Positions 6,260-14,880 of a DNA stretch of 48,484 bases are shown piece by piece. Source of the stretch: a virus; the IMG/VR virus record IMGVR_UViG_3300005753_000001, positions 1 to 48,484 of that record; one strand, given 5' to 3'. Within the stretch, counting starts at the first letter, position 1, and every line of letters starts with the position of its first letter. The position numbers were made by a program, and so were the translations under genes. Below the pieces are notes generated by a model. The model saw nothing but the letters and a program-made list of their open reading frames with translations. It ran no database searches and was not told where the DNA came from.

Positions 6260-6284
6260 AAAGAATAACTTATCTTTCATGGAG
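6253..6284 (+). repeat. Duplicated -10/leader segment, copy 2
   Basis: Identical over 32 nt to 4468-4499. Here the shared GGAG serves as the Shine-Dalgarno for ATG 6294. Confidence 0.9.
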
Positions 6285-6293
6285 AAATGTGAT

Positions 6294-6581
6294 ATGGCGG
6301 TTAATTTTATATCAAAGAGTACACTAGAATCATTCGATGAGGCGGTAGAACTTAAACATGCAACACCCTGTAAGTTCACAAACGCTACAATACTGCCCCA
6401 GAGGGTTAGATCAACTTCAAAAAGTTCAGTATTGTGGGTTTTAGATGGGCCTAATTGTAACCTTAATATATCAGACCAAATGGATACGGTTAGTAAGGCA
6501 GAAGTTACCTTGACAGAAGGGCTAGTTAAACGCTATTTAAGCAACTTAACATATGTTACGCCTATATGGGTTGAACAATAA
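6294..6581 (+). CDS. Hypothetical protein upstream of DNA polymerase, 95 aa
   Basis: ATG 6294 lies about 9 nt after the GGAG of the duplicated leader. ATG 6279 is inside the leader and is less likely. The product starts MAVNFISKSTLESF and is a mixed alpha/beta polar protein with no recognised motif. Its stop directly abuts the polymerase ATG (TAAATG), so the two are co-translated. A replication-associated role is a guess from context only. Confidence 0.6.
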   Translation: MAVNFISKSTLESFDEAVELKHATPCKFTNATILPQRVRSTSKSSVLWVLDGPNCNLNISDQMDTVSKAEVTLTEGLVKRYLSNLTYVTPIWVEQ

Positions 6582-8891
6582 ATGCTTGTACTTTGGACAT
6601 CAGTAAACGATAAGTTGTACAAGAAATTTGTTAAACCTAGTATTGCACATCTTTCAGTTCATGTTAAAAAAATTCCAGTAGTCTCTAAACCCCCCATCTT
6701 ACACCCGGGTGATGTTTGTCTCGCATTTGGAGGTAAAGCCGTTAAGATATTACAGGATCACGGGCTTATACCTAAGAATCGTACCGTCGGATCTTTAAGA
6801 GGGAAACCTTTAAGCATGGCCAAAGGTAAGGCCCAGCTAATGATCACGTATAACCCAAAATTAATATTAAGCGAGTACGCCCGAAAGCCTGATATATTGT
6901 GGGATATAAAATTAGCTGCAAGGCTCATTACCACAGGTAGCCTAAAACCCACCATAGGTGACTATGAATTTGTAAATGATTATAAAAACCTAATTTCTTA
7001 TGTGAATCAGACTTATGCATTGACAGGGAAACCCGTTCCACTTGCCACGGATTTAGAGACCATGGGCTTAGTCTGCTATGAACCAGACAAACATATAGTT
7101 TCAATATCCTTCACGTACCTGGAAGGACAGGCTTCAGTCAGAAGGTTTATAAATGGGGCATATCCTAAACCCCTTACCCAACAAATCAAATGGTTATTGA
7201 CCACTCCTAAGGTGGCGATGCGGGGGGCTAATCTGAAGTTTGACAAGGGGTGGTTTGCGATTAAATGGGGGATCGAGTGCATAAACGATACCTTAGATAC
7301 TTTGTTAATAGGATCTTTACTGGATGAGAATAGGAGTAATACCCTAGAATCTCATGCAAAGACATTTACTACTATGGGAGGGTACGACAACGCCCTAAAT
7401 AAGAAATATGATAAAGGACACATGGAACTAGTACCTGATGAGGAGTTACTACCCTACGCTGGGGGAGACACAGATGCTACCTTCCGAACCGCTAATGTCT
7501 TTAAGACCAAGTTAATTAAAGATAAAAGACTAGTTAATTTCTATCAAAAATTAGTTCATCCTGCCTCCAAAATGATAGAGCGGGTTGAGCGTAGAGGGAT
7601 GTTAGTTGATATTCCTAGATATCATGAATTGAAGATTGAGGTTCAAGGTGAGTTAAAGAGATTATCCACAGATGCGTTTGGAATGATGCCGCGCCGATTA
7701 CGCCTAAAATATTCTAATGATTTAAAGTTAACCCGTGATGTAATTCTACGTGAGTTTCTGTTCACGCCTAAAGGACTAAACCTTAAGCCTGAGGTGTTTA
7801 CCGACAAAGAGAAACTACCTTCTTGCTCCATGAAGCACCTAGAATTGTTTAAAGAGATTCCAGAGGCGAAAGCATTCATTGATGTAATGCGAGAGTATAA
7901 TTCCGCAAAGAAAACATTAGATACTTATATCGTTGGTTTCATGAAGCATCTACGCCCAGATTCCAGATTCCACACCACGTACATTCTGCATAAGGGTGAC
8001 TTTGGGGGTAAGGATGCCGGAACCATTACTGGTAGGGTAAGTTGTAAAGATCCAGCATATCAAACAATCCCCTCTCACACGAAATGGGCCAAAAAACTTA
8101 GATCAGTCTATGTGCCCCCACCAGGATATGTTATTTTGAATTGGGATTTCTCCCAAGGTGAATTACGGGTTGCAGCAGACATTGCGAACGAAGAAAATAT
8201 GATCAAAGCATATTCTGCAGGGCTAGATCTCCATGCAATTACAGCAGCCCAGTTATCAGGATATTCGTTAGAAGATTTCTTTAAACTACCAGAAGCCCTT
8301 CAAAAAGAATTACGGTCTGGAGGTAAGGCAGGGAATTTTGGATTTTTATACGGCATGGGTTGGAAGGGATTCGTTGATTACGCGAAGAACACTTACGGAT
8401 TCACTATATCTGAGTCTGATGCTCAACGATTCCGAGAGTTATTCCTATATGAGACTTGGCCTAGACTAAGTGAGTGGCATAAGGAGTACTACGCCTTAGC
8501 CCATAAACAAGGATACATACGTAGCCCATTAGGAAGAATTAGGCACCTTCCATTAATTAATTCATCTTTTAATGATGTTCGGGCCAAAGCTGAAAGACAA
8601 TCCATAAACTCCCCCGTACAGAGTACCTTGTCGGATATGTCCCTACTATCTATGGTAAGGCTAGAGCGTAGATACCCTGAGCTACAGATGTTCGGCATGA
8701 CTCATGACTCCATAAGTGCTTATGTCCCTGAAGATGAGGTAGATATTTGGGTGCCTAGAGGATTAGAAGTTATGGAGAATTTACCCTTAGAGAGAGATTT
8801 TGGGTGGACGCCTAAATTAAAATTCATAGCTGATGCTGAGGTAGGTATAGAGAATCTAGGAGCCTTGAAAGAATATAAAATAGATGCTTAA
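6582..8891 (+). CDS. Family A DNA polymerase with UDG-like N-terminus, 769 aa
   Basis: Main replicative polymerase. The 3'-5' exonuclease is intact: Exo I ATDLETMGL (D157, E159), Exo II ANLKFDKGW (D221), Exo III PYAGGDTD (Y292, D296). Polymerase motif A is DFSQGELR (D522), motif B is GGKAGNFGFLYG (K582, F586) and motif C is THDSI (D709). Phe in motif B matches E. coli Pol I rather than T7 (Tyr). The 5'-nuclease domain is absent. Residues about 44-115 (AFGGKAVKIL, RTVGSLRGKPL, LMITYNPKLIL) resemble the second half of a family 4-type uracil-DNA glycosylase, with the usual HPS replaced by NPK, so that part is probably inactive. It follows P2. Confidence 0.93.
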   Translation: MLVLWTSVNDKLYKKFVKPSIAHLSVHVKKIPVVSKPPILHPGDVCLAFGGKAVKILQDHGLIPKNRTVGSLRGKPLSMAKGKAQLMITYNPKLILSEYARKPDILWDIKLAARLITTGSLKPTIGDYEFVNDYKNLISYVNQTYALTGKPVPLATDLETMGLVCYEPDKHIVSISFTYLEGQASVRRFINGAYPKPLTQQIKWLLTTPKVAMRGANLKFDKGWFAIKWGIECINDTLDTLLIGSLLDENRSNTLESHAKTFTTMGGYDNALNKKYDKGHMELVPDEELLPYAGGDTDATFRTANVFKTKLIKDKRLVNFYQKLVHPASKMIERVERRGMLVDIPRYHELKIEVQGELKRLSTDAFGMMPRRLRLKYSNDLKLTRDVILREFLFTPKGLNLKPEVFTDKEKLPSCSMKHLELFKEIPEAKAFIDVMREYNSAKKTLDTYIVGFMKHLRPDSRFHTTYILHKGDFGGKDAGTITGRVSCKDPAYQTIPSHTKWAKKLRSVYVPPPGYVILNWDFSQGELRVAADIANEENMIKAYSAGLDLHAITAAQLSGYSLEDFFKLPEALQKELRSGGKAGNFGFLYGMGWKGFVDYAKNTYGFTISESDAQRFRELFLYETWPRLSEWHKEYYALAHKQGYIRSPLGRIRHLPLINSSFNDVRAKAERQSINSPVQSTLSDMSLLSMVRLERRYPELQMFGMTHDSISAYVPEDEVDIWVPRGLEVMENLPLERDFGWTPKLKFIADAEVGIENLGALKEYKIDA

Positions 8892-8917
8892 GTTAAGTTG
8901 GTGTATACTACGGGGAT

Positions 8918-8935
8918 AGTGCAATCAATTGCAAT
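8918..8935. repeat. Dyad repeat copy 6
   Basis: AGTGCAATCAATTGCAAT, followed by G to make an ATG at 8934. The true portal start lies 20 nt further on. The copy marks the boundary between the replication genes and the head module. Confidence 0.85.
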
Positions 8936-8953
8936 GACCGGAGTCCCCCCCGT

Positions 8954-10699
8954 ATGACCGTCAAGATAGTTTCCAAACAAACTACCGGCCCAGATCCCCT
9001 AGCCAATGCGTTAGGTGTAACCTTATGTAGTAAAGCGGATATTCCTACTAATCAACAAATGTTAGTAATTCCAAATTCATCTGAAATGGTCGATGAGTTT
9101 CAAGAAGAATACCTTGATACGCAGGACAAATCTAAAATCCAAGTACTAAAACCACCATACAATTTATTGCAATTAGCAGAATTACGCCACACGAATAATG
9201 CATTAGGCCAGTGTGTCGCCGCTATGGAAGTTAACGTTGATGGAACAGGTTGTGTAATAGAACTACCTGGTAAAGTAGGGACTAAAGAAGAAGATACCTT
9301 AGCAGACCAAATTAAAGAGTTCTTTGATGAGCCATTTCCAGGAGAATCATTTATAACTCAGAGAAAAGCATTACGGGTAGAAGTTGAGGTTACTGGTAAT
9401 GCCTATCTAGAGGTGTTAAGAACTATAGACAACACCATTGTTATGACTAAAGTAGCCGATTCAGTTCACATGAGATTACTTCGATTAGATGAAGCTGTAC
9501 CTGTACAAAAAACTGTTCGTCGGTTTGGGAAGGATGTGAAATATACTATACACATGCAAGAACGTAGATTTGTTCAGAAGATAGGAAAAATAAGCGTTTT
9601 CTTTAAAGAATTTGGCTCAACCCGCGCACTAAATAAACACACTGGGAAATGGATTGAACCTGGGGAGGAATTCTTACCCGAAGATCGGGCATCTGAAATT
9701 ATACATTTCACAGGTATTCGTGATCCCCGAAGCCCCTATGGCCTACCCAGATGGATCGCGCAAGTTCCCTCTATACTCGGATCTAGACAAGCTGAGGAAT
9801 TAAACCTTGATTTTTTTAACGCAGGTGGGTTACCCCCAGCGTTAATTATGATTCAAGGCGGGGCCATGGCTACCGAAACGAAGAAAGAATTACAATCCTA
9901 TTTAACCGGAAAGGGGCAGTCAAAACACAGGGCCGCAATTATAGAGACCTATTCTAACTCGGGTAGCTTAGATGGTAGGGGGAATGTGAAAGTAACCGTA
10001 GAGAGGTTTGGCGCGGAAAAACAGAAAGATTCTATGTTTGAAGCCTATGACATGAATTGCGAGAAACGAGTACGTGCATCATATAGGCTACCCCCTTTAT
10101 TTATCGGGAGATCTGAAGATCATACTATGGCCACTGCAGTAGCGTCATACCAAGTGGCTGAAGCCCAAGTATTTCAACCTGAGCGTACTGAGTTTGATGA
10201 GAGAATAAACAACACGCTTATGAGAGAGATTGGAAAGGGTTACAAATTCAGGTCTCTACCATTAAACGTTAAGGATGTTGAAGCCCGATTGAAAGGTATT
10301 GAGTTAGTCTTAGAGAAGGTCGAACCTGTAAGTGCTATTAAGGCTATCAACGAGATTACTAATTTAGATCTAGTAGCTAGAGAGGGCGTAGATGTCCCAC
10401 CTGAGCCTAAAACCACATTACTAGACCCCACTACAATTGAGGTGGTCAAGAAAAGCGATCCCCTAGAATTACTGTCTCTCGCTTCAGACTGGGCATGTGC
10501 TGCTGTGGGGGATAAGATATTTACCTCAGAATCAATGCAGTCTATGCAGGAGACTATTGGGAGTCTCCAAAAATCTGAGCGGGAGTTATTTGATACTTAT
10601 GTGAGTACAACTTTAATGGCTGGAGTCCAGCATGATCCAGACGGTGCAGCGGAATTATGTGGCTGTGCAGTAGATATAATCAATGCCAGTAAAGAATGA
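8954..10699 (+). CDS. Portal protein, 581 aa
   Basis: Twelve subunits form the ring at the capsid vertex through which DNA enters and to which the connector binds. The sequence follows PBSX/HK97-type portals: an N-terminal clip region (LAELRHTNNALGQCVAAMEV), NAYLEVLR, EIIHFTGIRDPRSPYGLPRW, a helical stem around LDFFNAGGLPPALIMIQGG, and VRASYRLPPLFIGRSEDHT. Length is normal for the family. GGAG (about 8939) lies upstream of ATG 8954, separated by a C7 run. The stop overlaps the minor head gene by 17 nt. The terminase that normally precedes it is not in the window. Confidence 0.88.
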   Translation: MTVKIVSKQTTGPDPLANALGVTLCSKADIPTNQQMLVIPNSSEMVDEFQEEYLDTQDKSKIQVLKPPYNLLQLAELRHTNNALGQCVAAMEVNVDGTGCVIELPGKVGTKEEDTLADQIKEFFDEPFPGESFITQRKALRVEVEVTGNAYLEVLRTIDNTIVMTKVADSVHMRLLRLDEAVPVQKTVRRFGKDVKYTIHMQERRFVQKIGKISVFFKEFGSTRALNKHTGKWIEPGEEFLPEDRASEIIHFTGIRDPRSPYGLPRWIAQVPSILGSRQAEELNLDFFNAGGLPPALIMIQGGAMATETKKELQSYLTGKGQSKHRAAIIETYSNSGSLDGRGNVKVTVERFGAEKQKDSMFEAYDMNCEKRVRASYRLPPLFIGRSEDHTMATAVASYQVAEAQVFQPERTEFDERINNTLMREIGKGYKFRSLPLNVKDVEARLKGIELVLEKVEPVSAIKAINEITNLDLVAREGVDVPPEPKTTLLDPTTIEVVKKSDPLELLSLASDWACAAVGDKIFTSESMQSMQETIGSLQKSERELFDTYVSTTLMAGVQHDPDGAAELCGCAVDIINASKE

Positions 10700-12737
10700 A
10701 GCCTTCATAGTTATTGAGGAGTCTCTTACCACTAGACTCCAAAATTCCTGGGCACGTCATATAACCTCTACGTTAGCCCAGATAGCTAATAAAGCATCAG
10801 TAGGTGACTTTAGTGCTGCTTATAAACTAGTGAGTACTATTGATCTAACCCCCCCTATCCAAAAAAACGAACAATTCTTAGCCGTTAGTGGAATGTCTGC
10901 GGCATTATTCGGTGCGTCAAGATTCGCACCAGTACAAAAGACTAGTTTTGCTACTCAAGATAAACCCCCTATACTAGACAATTCCGTTAATGTAATCTCT
11001 AGAGTGCTTACCGAGAATGGTTCTGAGATCGTTAGACGAACTGCCAATAAGCTTTTGAATATAGAGGAGCGAAGACAATCTGAAGACATAGTGGTTAAGA
11101 GCGAAAAGCTCATTTTTACGCGAGATTTTATTTTTACGACTAAGAAATCCGGAGATGATATGTTATCCCTGGCCTCTAATTTACACACATCTAGACTGGC
11201 CGCCTGGGGGTTTACTGTAGAGGCGACCGTCCGTGGGCAGAAGTACTATCAAGTATCTGAAGTCTTAGATTCAATTATTTGTCCTGTCTGTAGGACTATG
11301 CACGGGAAGGTCTTTGCAGTACCTCAAGCAAGAAATAAATTAGAGAGATGGTTGGATGTTGAAGATCCAGATGATCTTAAATCTCTAGCCCCTTGGCCTA
11401 AACAGAATAAGAAATCTGTTGAGAATTTGCAGGCCATGAGTGACGGAGACATCTTGGCTTCAGGGTGGGACACTCCCCCATACCACCCAAAGTGCTATTC
11501 AGACACTATGAGGGTATATACTAGGAAGGGGTTTCAGCTATTTAGAGATGTGAGTGTGGGCGACGAGTTTCTAAGTCTTAATCCAGACAGCCTCCAGTTA
11601 GAATGGATTGTAGCAGTTGCAAAACAAGAATATGCCTATGAAGGACTTATGGTAAGGTATAGTAATAAACAAGGGTCAGTAGGGTTATTAGTCACTCCAG
11701 ATCATTCCCAATTTGTTCGACGACGGGTTGATAAAGGCACTCATCGTGAAATGGTGTCAAAATTTGTTCCTGCCTGCGAGGCCTTTACCAGCCCTGAGAA
11801 TAAGCTATTCCTTTCAAGTGAGCATGTAGGTGTTGCCCACGAAACAATTCAAGGATACCGAGCAGAACCCTTTGCTAGGTTTATGGGATGGTACTTATCA
11901 GAAGGCCACACGACGCACCGTACTAAGAATCATTACGAAAGTTGCATAACTCAATTTAAACACCCTTTAGATGTATCGGCCACCTTAGAGGATTGCGGGA
12001 TCCCGTATACCAAGCATAAGGGGGGTAAGTTCTACCTACGCGACCAAGAGTTGAATAAATGGTTATATAAATTTGGAAAGTCTTTTGAAAAGTATATTCC
12101 CGCAATCATCATGGAGAGTAGTGTGGGGTTATTACGAGCGTTTCTTCAGACGTATTTATTGGGCGACGGGAGTACAACTACTAATAGGTGTTTTGGGTAT
12201 AAGTCTACATCTAAAGTAATATTCACTACTTCGATACGAATGAGGGATCAATTAGTCGAGGTGAGTATACGATGTGGAGGGAGTGGTTCTTTTAGGGTAA
12301 GTTCTTTAAAAGGGATGTCAACGAAACATAATAACGGGACATATACTAGTAATCATGACTGTTGGGCCGTGAGCCTAAATACTACGATACACCGTAACCC
12401 TGAGGTTTCTCATGAGGACTATAGGGGGTTGGTGTATGATGTGACCTTAGAGAGGAACCACACTTTGCTTGTGGAATTAGATGGAAGTATAGCCTGGTCA
12501 GGGAATTGCAGAGGCATTTTAGTTCCTACGACTAAAGTACCCGCACCCACAAGTGGAGTTGTTGCACAGGATGAACCACAATTGATAGGGTTATCGAGTA
12601 AAGACGTCGCCACTTTATTGATTGGAGGGGCAGCAGCTTTAGTCACCTCAAACTCACCAGACCCAGAAGAAGAGGGTTTAGGGGCTTTAGGGGTTGTACT
12701 CGGGGTAGCCCTAGATCAACAATTAAATGAGGAGTAG
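10683..12737 (+). CDS. Mu gpF/SPP1 gp7-like minor head protein interrupted by an intein, 684 aa precursor
   Basis: The protein joins the portal during head assembly. Extein hallmarks are SIICPVCRTMHGKVFAVP near residue 205 and PPYHPK|CRGILVP, split exactly at the conserved PPxHPxCR motif. Residues 271-608 are a LAGLIDADG intein. Removal leaves 346 residues, a plausible family length, with a small-residue-rich tail (LIGGAAALVTS). The ATG lies inside the portal reading frame, so the two are translationally coupled. Assembly of functional heads presumably requires splicing. Confidence 0.9.
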   Translation: MPVKNEAFIVIEESLTTRLQNSWARHITSTLAQIANKASVGDFSAAYKLVSTIDLTPPIQKNEQFLAVSGMSAALFGASRFAPVQKTSFATQDKPPILDNSVNVISRVLTENGSEIVRRTANKLLNIEERRQSEDIVVKSEKLIFTRDFIFTTKKSGDDMLSLASNLHTSRLAAWGFTVEATVRGQKYYQVSEVLDSIICPVCRTMHGKVFAVPQARNKLERWLDVEDPDDLKSLAPWPKQNKKSVENLQAMSDGDILASGWDTPPYHPKCYSDTMRVYTRKGFQLFRDVSVGDEFLSLNPDSLQLEWIVAVAKQEYAYEGLMVRYSNKQGSVGLLVTPDHSQFVRRRVDKGTHREMVSKFVPACEAFTSPENKLFLSSEHVGVAHETIQGYRAEPFARFMGWYLSEGHTTHRTKNHYESCITQFKHPLDVSATLEDCGIPYTKHKGGKFYLRDQELNKWLYKFGKSFEKYIPAIIMESSVGLLRAFLQTYLLGDGSTTTNRCFGYKSTSKVIFTTSIRMRDQLVEVSIRCGGSGSFRVSSLKGMSTKHNNGTYTSNHDCWAVSLNTTIHRNPEVSHEDYRGLVYDVTLERNHTLLVELDGSIAWSGNCRGILVPTTKVPAPTSGVVAQDEPQLIGLSSKDVATLLIGGAAALVTSNSPDPEEEGLGALGVVLGVALDQQLNEE
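11493..12506 (+). other. LAGLIDADG intein, 338 aa
   Basis: It starts at Cys271 (block A CYSDTMRVYTRKG). Block B is GLLVTPDHSQFV with TPDH at intein residues 68-71. Endonuclease motifs are FMGWYLSEG (about 130-138) and LLRAFLQTYLLGDGS (213-227), both with the acidic residue retained. Block F is GLVYDVTLERNHTLLV and block G ends AWSGN followed by extein Cys609. The penultimate residue is Gly, not the usual His, which is seen in some active inteins but can slow Asn cyclisation. The endonuclease looks intact, so homing into intein-free relatives is plausible. Confidence 0.92.
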
Positions 12738-12741
12738 GGTA

Positions 12742-12975
12742 ATGGGACAAGCAGAAAAAGATTTATTACTATCATCAAATTTTTGGGGATTACTAGCTAT
12801 GGTGGCAGGCATGTACTGTCAGTCCAAGGGCATTCATTTTGATTCAACTGAGTTTATTAATATGGGAGTAATGTTCTCAGGAGCGTTAATGAACATTTAC
12901 GGTAGGACTTCAGCGACCCAACCTATAGGATCTGTCTTGGGTGTTAAGTTACCCCCGTTTATGAAATCAAACTAA
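12742..12975 (+). CDS. Small membrane protein in head operon, 77 aa
   Basis: ATG 12742 is preceded by AGGAG (12730-12734). The frame is also open from ATG 12727, but that lacks a ribosome site. Two moderately hydrophobic segments, NFWGLLAMVAGMYC and FINMGVMFSGALMNIYG, suggest a hairpin membrane protein. The position between minor head protein and protease does not explain it. A holin-like role is possible, but a better holin candidate lies at 38890. Confidence 0.55.
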   Translation: MGQAEKDLLLSSNFWGLLAMVAGMYCQSKGIHFDSTEFINMGVMFSGALMNIYGRTSATQPIGSVLGVKLPPFMKSN

Positions 12976-12980
12976 AGTCC

Positions 12981-13008
12981 ATTGCAATTGAGTGCACTCA
13001 GTTGCAAT
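12981..13008. repeat. Compound dyad repeat, copies 7 and 8 back to back
   Basis: ATTGCAATTGAGTGCACT (12981-12998) overlaps AGTGCACTCAGTTGCAAT (12991-13008). Together they form a nearly perfect 28-bp palindrome with three TGCA cores spaced by 6 nt. It lies between the small membrane protein and the protease gene. Confidence 0.9.
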
Positions 13009-13036
13009 TGGGTCTAGGAAGCTGTATTTTTACGCT

Positions 13037-13633
13037 ATGACTTCAGTAACGCTTAAGAAATTCGATGAGGAGCTTCAGATAGTATACGGGGAGGTGTATG
13101 TCCCTAATGTACCCGATACTGACGGAGACTTTATGACTGTAGATGGTGTCCGTAAAATGGCCTATGAGTTCTTAGCTAGTATGTTTGATGCCCAACAGGC
13201 CAAACCTGTAGTAGACACCAACCATAATCATATTGACACGAATTCGTGTGTTGTCGAATCGTTTGTAGCTCGAAAGGGCGACCCAGATTTCATAGAAGAC
13301 TCTTGGGTGGTAGGTGTTCATATTCCAGACGAAGATATTTGGGATCAGGCTAAGAAAGGCGAGTTAAACGGGTTCTCTTTCGAAGGTTTAGTTAAGAGAA
13401 CTACTAGGGTAATAGAGATTGAAATACCTGAACTGATAGCGGGGCACACGCAGGTAGCTGACGGTCACAAACATACGTTTTATGTTAGGTTTGATGAGTT
13501 AGGTGAGTTCCTAGGAGGGCATACCTCTGAAAGTGACGGGCACTCCCATCAAATTACCAGAGGAACGATTACAGATATTATGCATGACCATACACACCGA
13601 TATTCTATTAACGAAGGAATTATAAGTGGTTAA
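13037..13633 (+). CDS. XkdF-like prohead protease, 198 aa
   Basis: The sequence YGEVYVPNVPDTDGDFMTVDGVRKMAYEFL, with VDTNHNH, SCVVESFVA and DSWVVGVHIPDEDIWDQAKKGELNGFS, follows the PBSX XkdF serine-protease family that processes the prohead. A His-rich tail has four GH or DGH turns (for example ADGHKH and SDGHSH), which could bind metal. ATG 13037 gives the family's usual start; the open frame reaches back into the dyad repeat (12992). No strong Shine-Dalgarno is visible; AGGAAG lies about 16 nt upstream. The 3' end overlaps the next gene by 8 nt. Confidence 0.75.
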   Translation: MTSVTLKKFDEELQIVYGEVYVPNVPDTDGDFMTVDGVRKMAYEFLASMFDAQQAKPVVDTNHNHIDTNSCVVESFVARKGDPDFIEDSWVVGVHIPDEDIWDQAKKGELNGFSFEGLVKRTTRVIEIEIPELIAGHTQVADGHKHTFYVRFDELGEFLGGHTSESDGHSHQITRGTITDIMHDHTHRYSINEGIISG

Positions 13634-14831
13634 TACTACAAGAAAACGCATTAAAGTAGAGGTAACTGAGTTAGAGGCTCAGAAGATTACGCATGTATCG
13701 TTAGTTAAACATGCTGCGAATCGTACCCCCTTCCGCACTTTTAAATCTGATACTACTAATTCCCCCCAGGAGAGTACCCTAATGACCCATCTTAGTGATA
13801 TGCTGTTTACAGGAAAGAAGAAAGAAAAAGCAATAGTAGTAGGGGTTATGGTACGAAAAGACGCATACCCACAGTTAAGAGATCAGTTGATCAAGGCAGG
13901 CATTGATACAACTAATATTGTTGAGGAAAATGAGCATACATTAGTCCTGAAGCAGGCAGATTATACCGAAGATGAGGTTCAAGGGTATAAGGCTAGCGAT
14001 GACATTATAGTGCTGCTGACCGGAGTTAAAAAATCCTTTGATCCATTCCCAGATTCCACCAATTTTACTGAAAACATCCAAGCCGCTGGATTCTTTCCAA
14101 GTTTTAGGATGGCTACAGACACCTTATTTGATACTATACATAGCATCATGTTCGAGTCCAGGGGCCCGTCTGAGGCAAAAACAATGCTGAATTCAGCTAT
14201 CGAATCTTACAAGCTGTACACAGGTGGACTAATTGAGAATTTACCAACAGTCGCGTTTAAAATGGAGGGCATGATTATGTCTCAAGCGAATGAAGAAAGC
14301 ATGTCTAAAAACGATGAAGATTCGATTCCTGCTAAGACGAAAGCCCTTAGCGAGCCTGAATCTAAAGCCGTAGAAAAGGAATCTTTCGATATCTTAGTTA
14401 AATCTGACGATGAGAGTCCGAAAGAACCTGCACAGGTTGATACCGCTGCCGAGTCCACCCCCGAAGTCCCTGGTGATCATGAAGAGGAAGGCGTAGTATC
14501 TAAGAAGGATGAAGATATTATAGTTAAGGAGGATAACGCGGAGGCCCCTAAAGAAGATACAGAGACCCCCAATTTAGCAGAGTTGTTACTTTCAATGAAG
14601 TCAGAAGTTATGGAAAGTATTAAAGTCCTCAGTACAGATGTTAAAGGATTATCTGCACGGGTAGACGAAGTAGAGCAAGTAGCTAAGTCCGCTAAAGATG
14701 CAACAATTAGTACCGTTCTAAGCGCATCAGATAACTCATTAGATGAGAGTCTAATAGCTAATGATAGAGTTCAGAAAGGATCAAAAGATGATGAACAATG
14801 GAACGGCGTATTAGATAATATTCTTTCATAG
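13626..14831 (+). CDS. Putative capsid scaffold-like protein, 401 aa
   Basis: The GTG start at 13626 is preceded by GAAGGA and overlaps the protease gene. The N-terminus (ITHVSLVKHAANRTPFRTFKSD) is a segment often found in protease/scaffold proteins of PBSX-like phages. The middle is Glu/Lys-rich and low complexity (about residues 225-320), followed by a predicted coiled coil (ELLLSMKSEVMESIKVLSTD). Acidic coiled-coil proteins between protease and capsid are typical scaffolds. No catalytic motif is visible, and the exact role is inferred from position. Confidence 0.6.
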   Translation: MVNTTRKRIKVEVTELEAQKITHVSLVKHAANRTPFRTFKSDTTNSPQESTLMTHLSDMLFTGKKKEKAIVVGVMVRKDAYPQLRDQLIKAGIDTTNIVEENEHTLVLKQADYTEDEVQGYKASDDIIVLLTGVKKSFDPFPDSTNFTENIQAAGFFPSFRMATDTLFDTIHSIMFESRGPSEAKTMLNSAIESYKLYTGGLIENLPTVAFKMEGMIMSQANEESMSKNDEDSIPAKTKALSEPESKAVEKESFDILVKSDDESPKEPAQVDTAAESTPEVPGDHEEEGVVSKKDEDIIVKEDNAEAPKEDTETPNLAELLLSMKSEVMESIKVLSTDVKGLSARVDEVEQVAKSAKDATISTVLSASDNSLDESLIANDRVQKGSKDDEQWNGVLDNILS

Positions 14832-14880
14832 ACCTAAACCAACCACTATTTACAATACTAATTATAATGAGGATAGTAAC

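Noticed and set aside
7076-8698. Minus-strand open frames inside the polymerase gene
   Set aside because: They are shadows of a well-supported coding frame, with no ribosome sites or recognisable motifs.
8893-8915. Promoter before the portal gene (TATACT at 8904)
   Set aside because: No acceptable -35 at 16-18 nt, and it lacks the family extension.
14840-14870. Promoter before the capsid gene (TATAAT at 14863)
   Set aside because: The -35 position reads CAACCA, so only the -10 is good; AT-rich leader is a simpler explanation.
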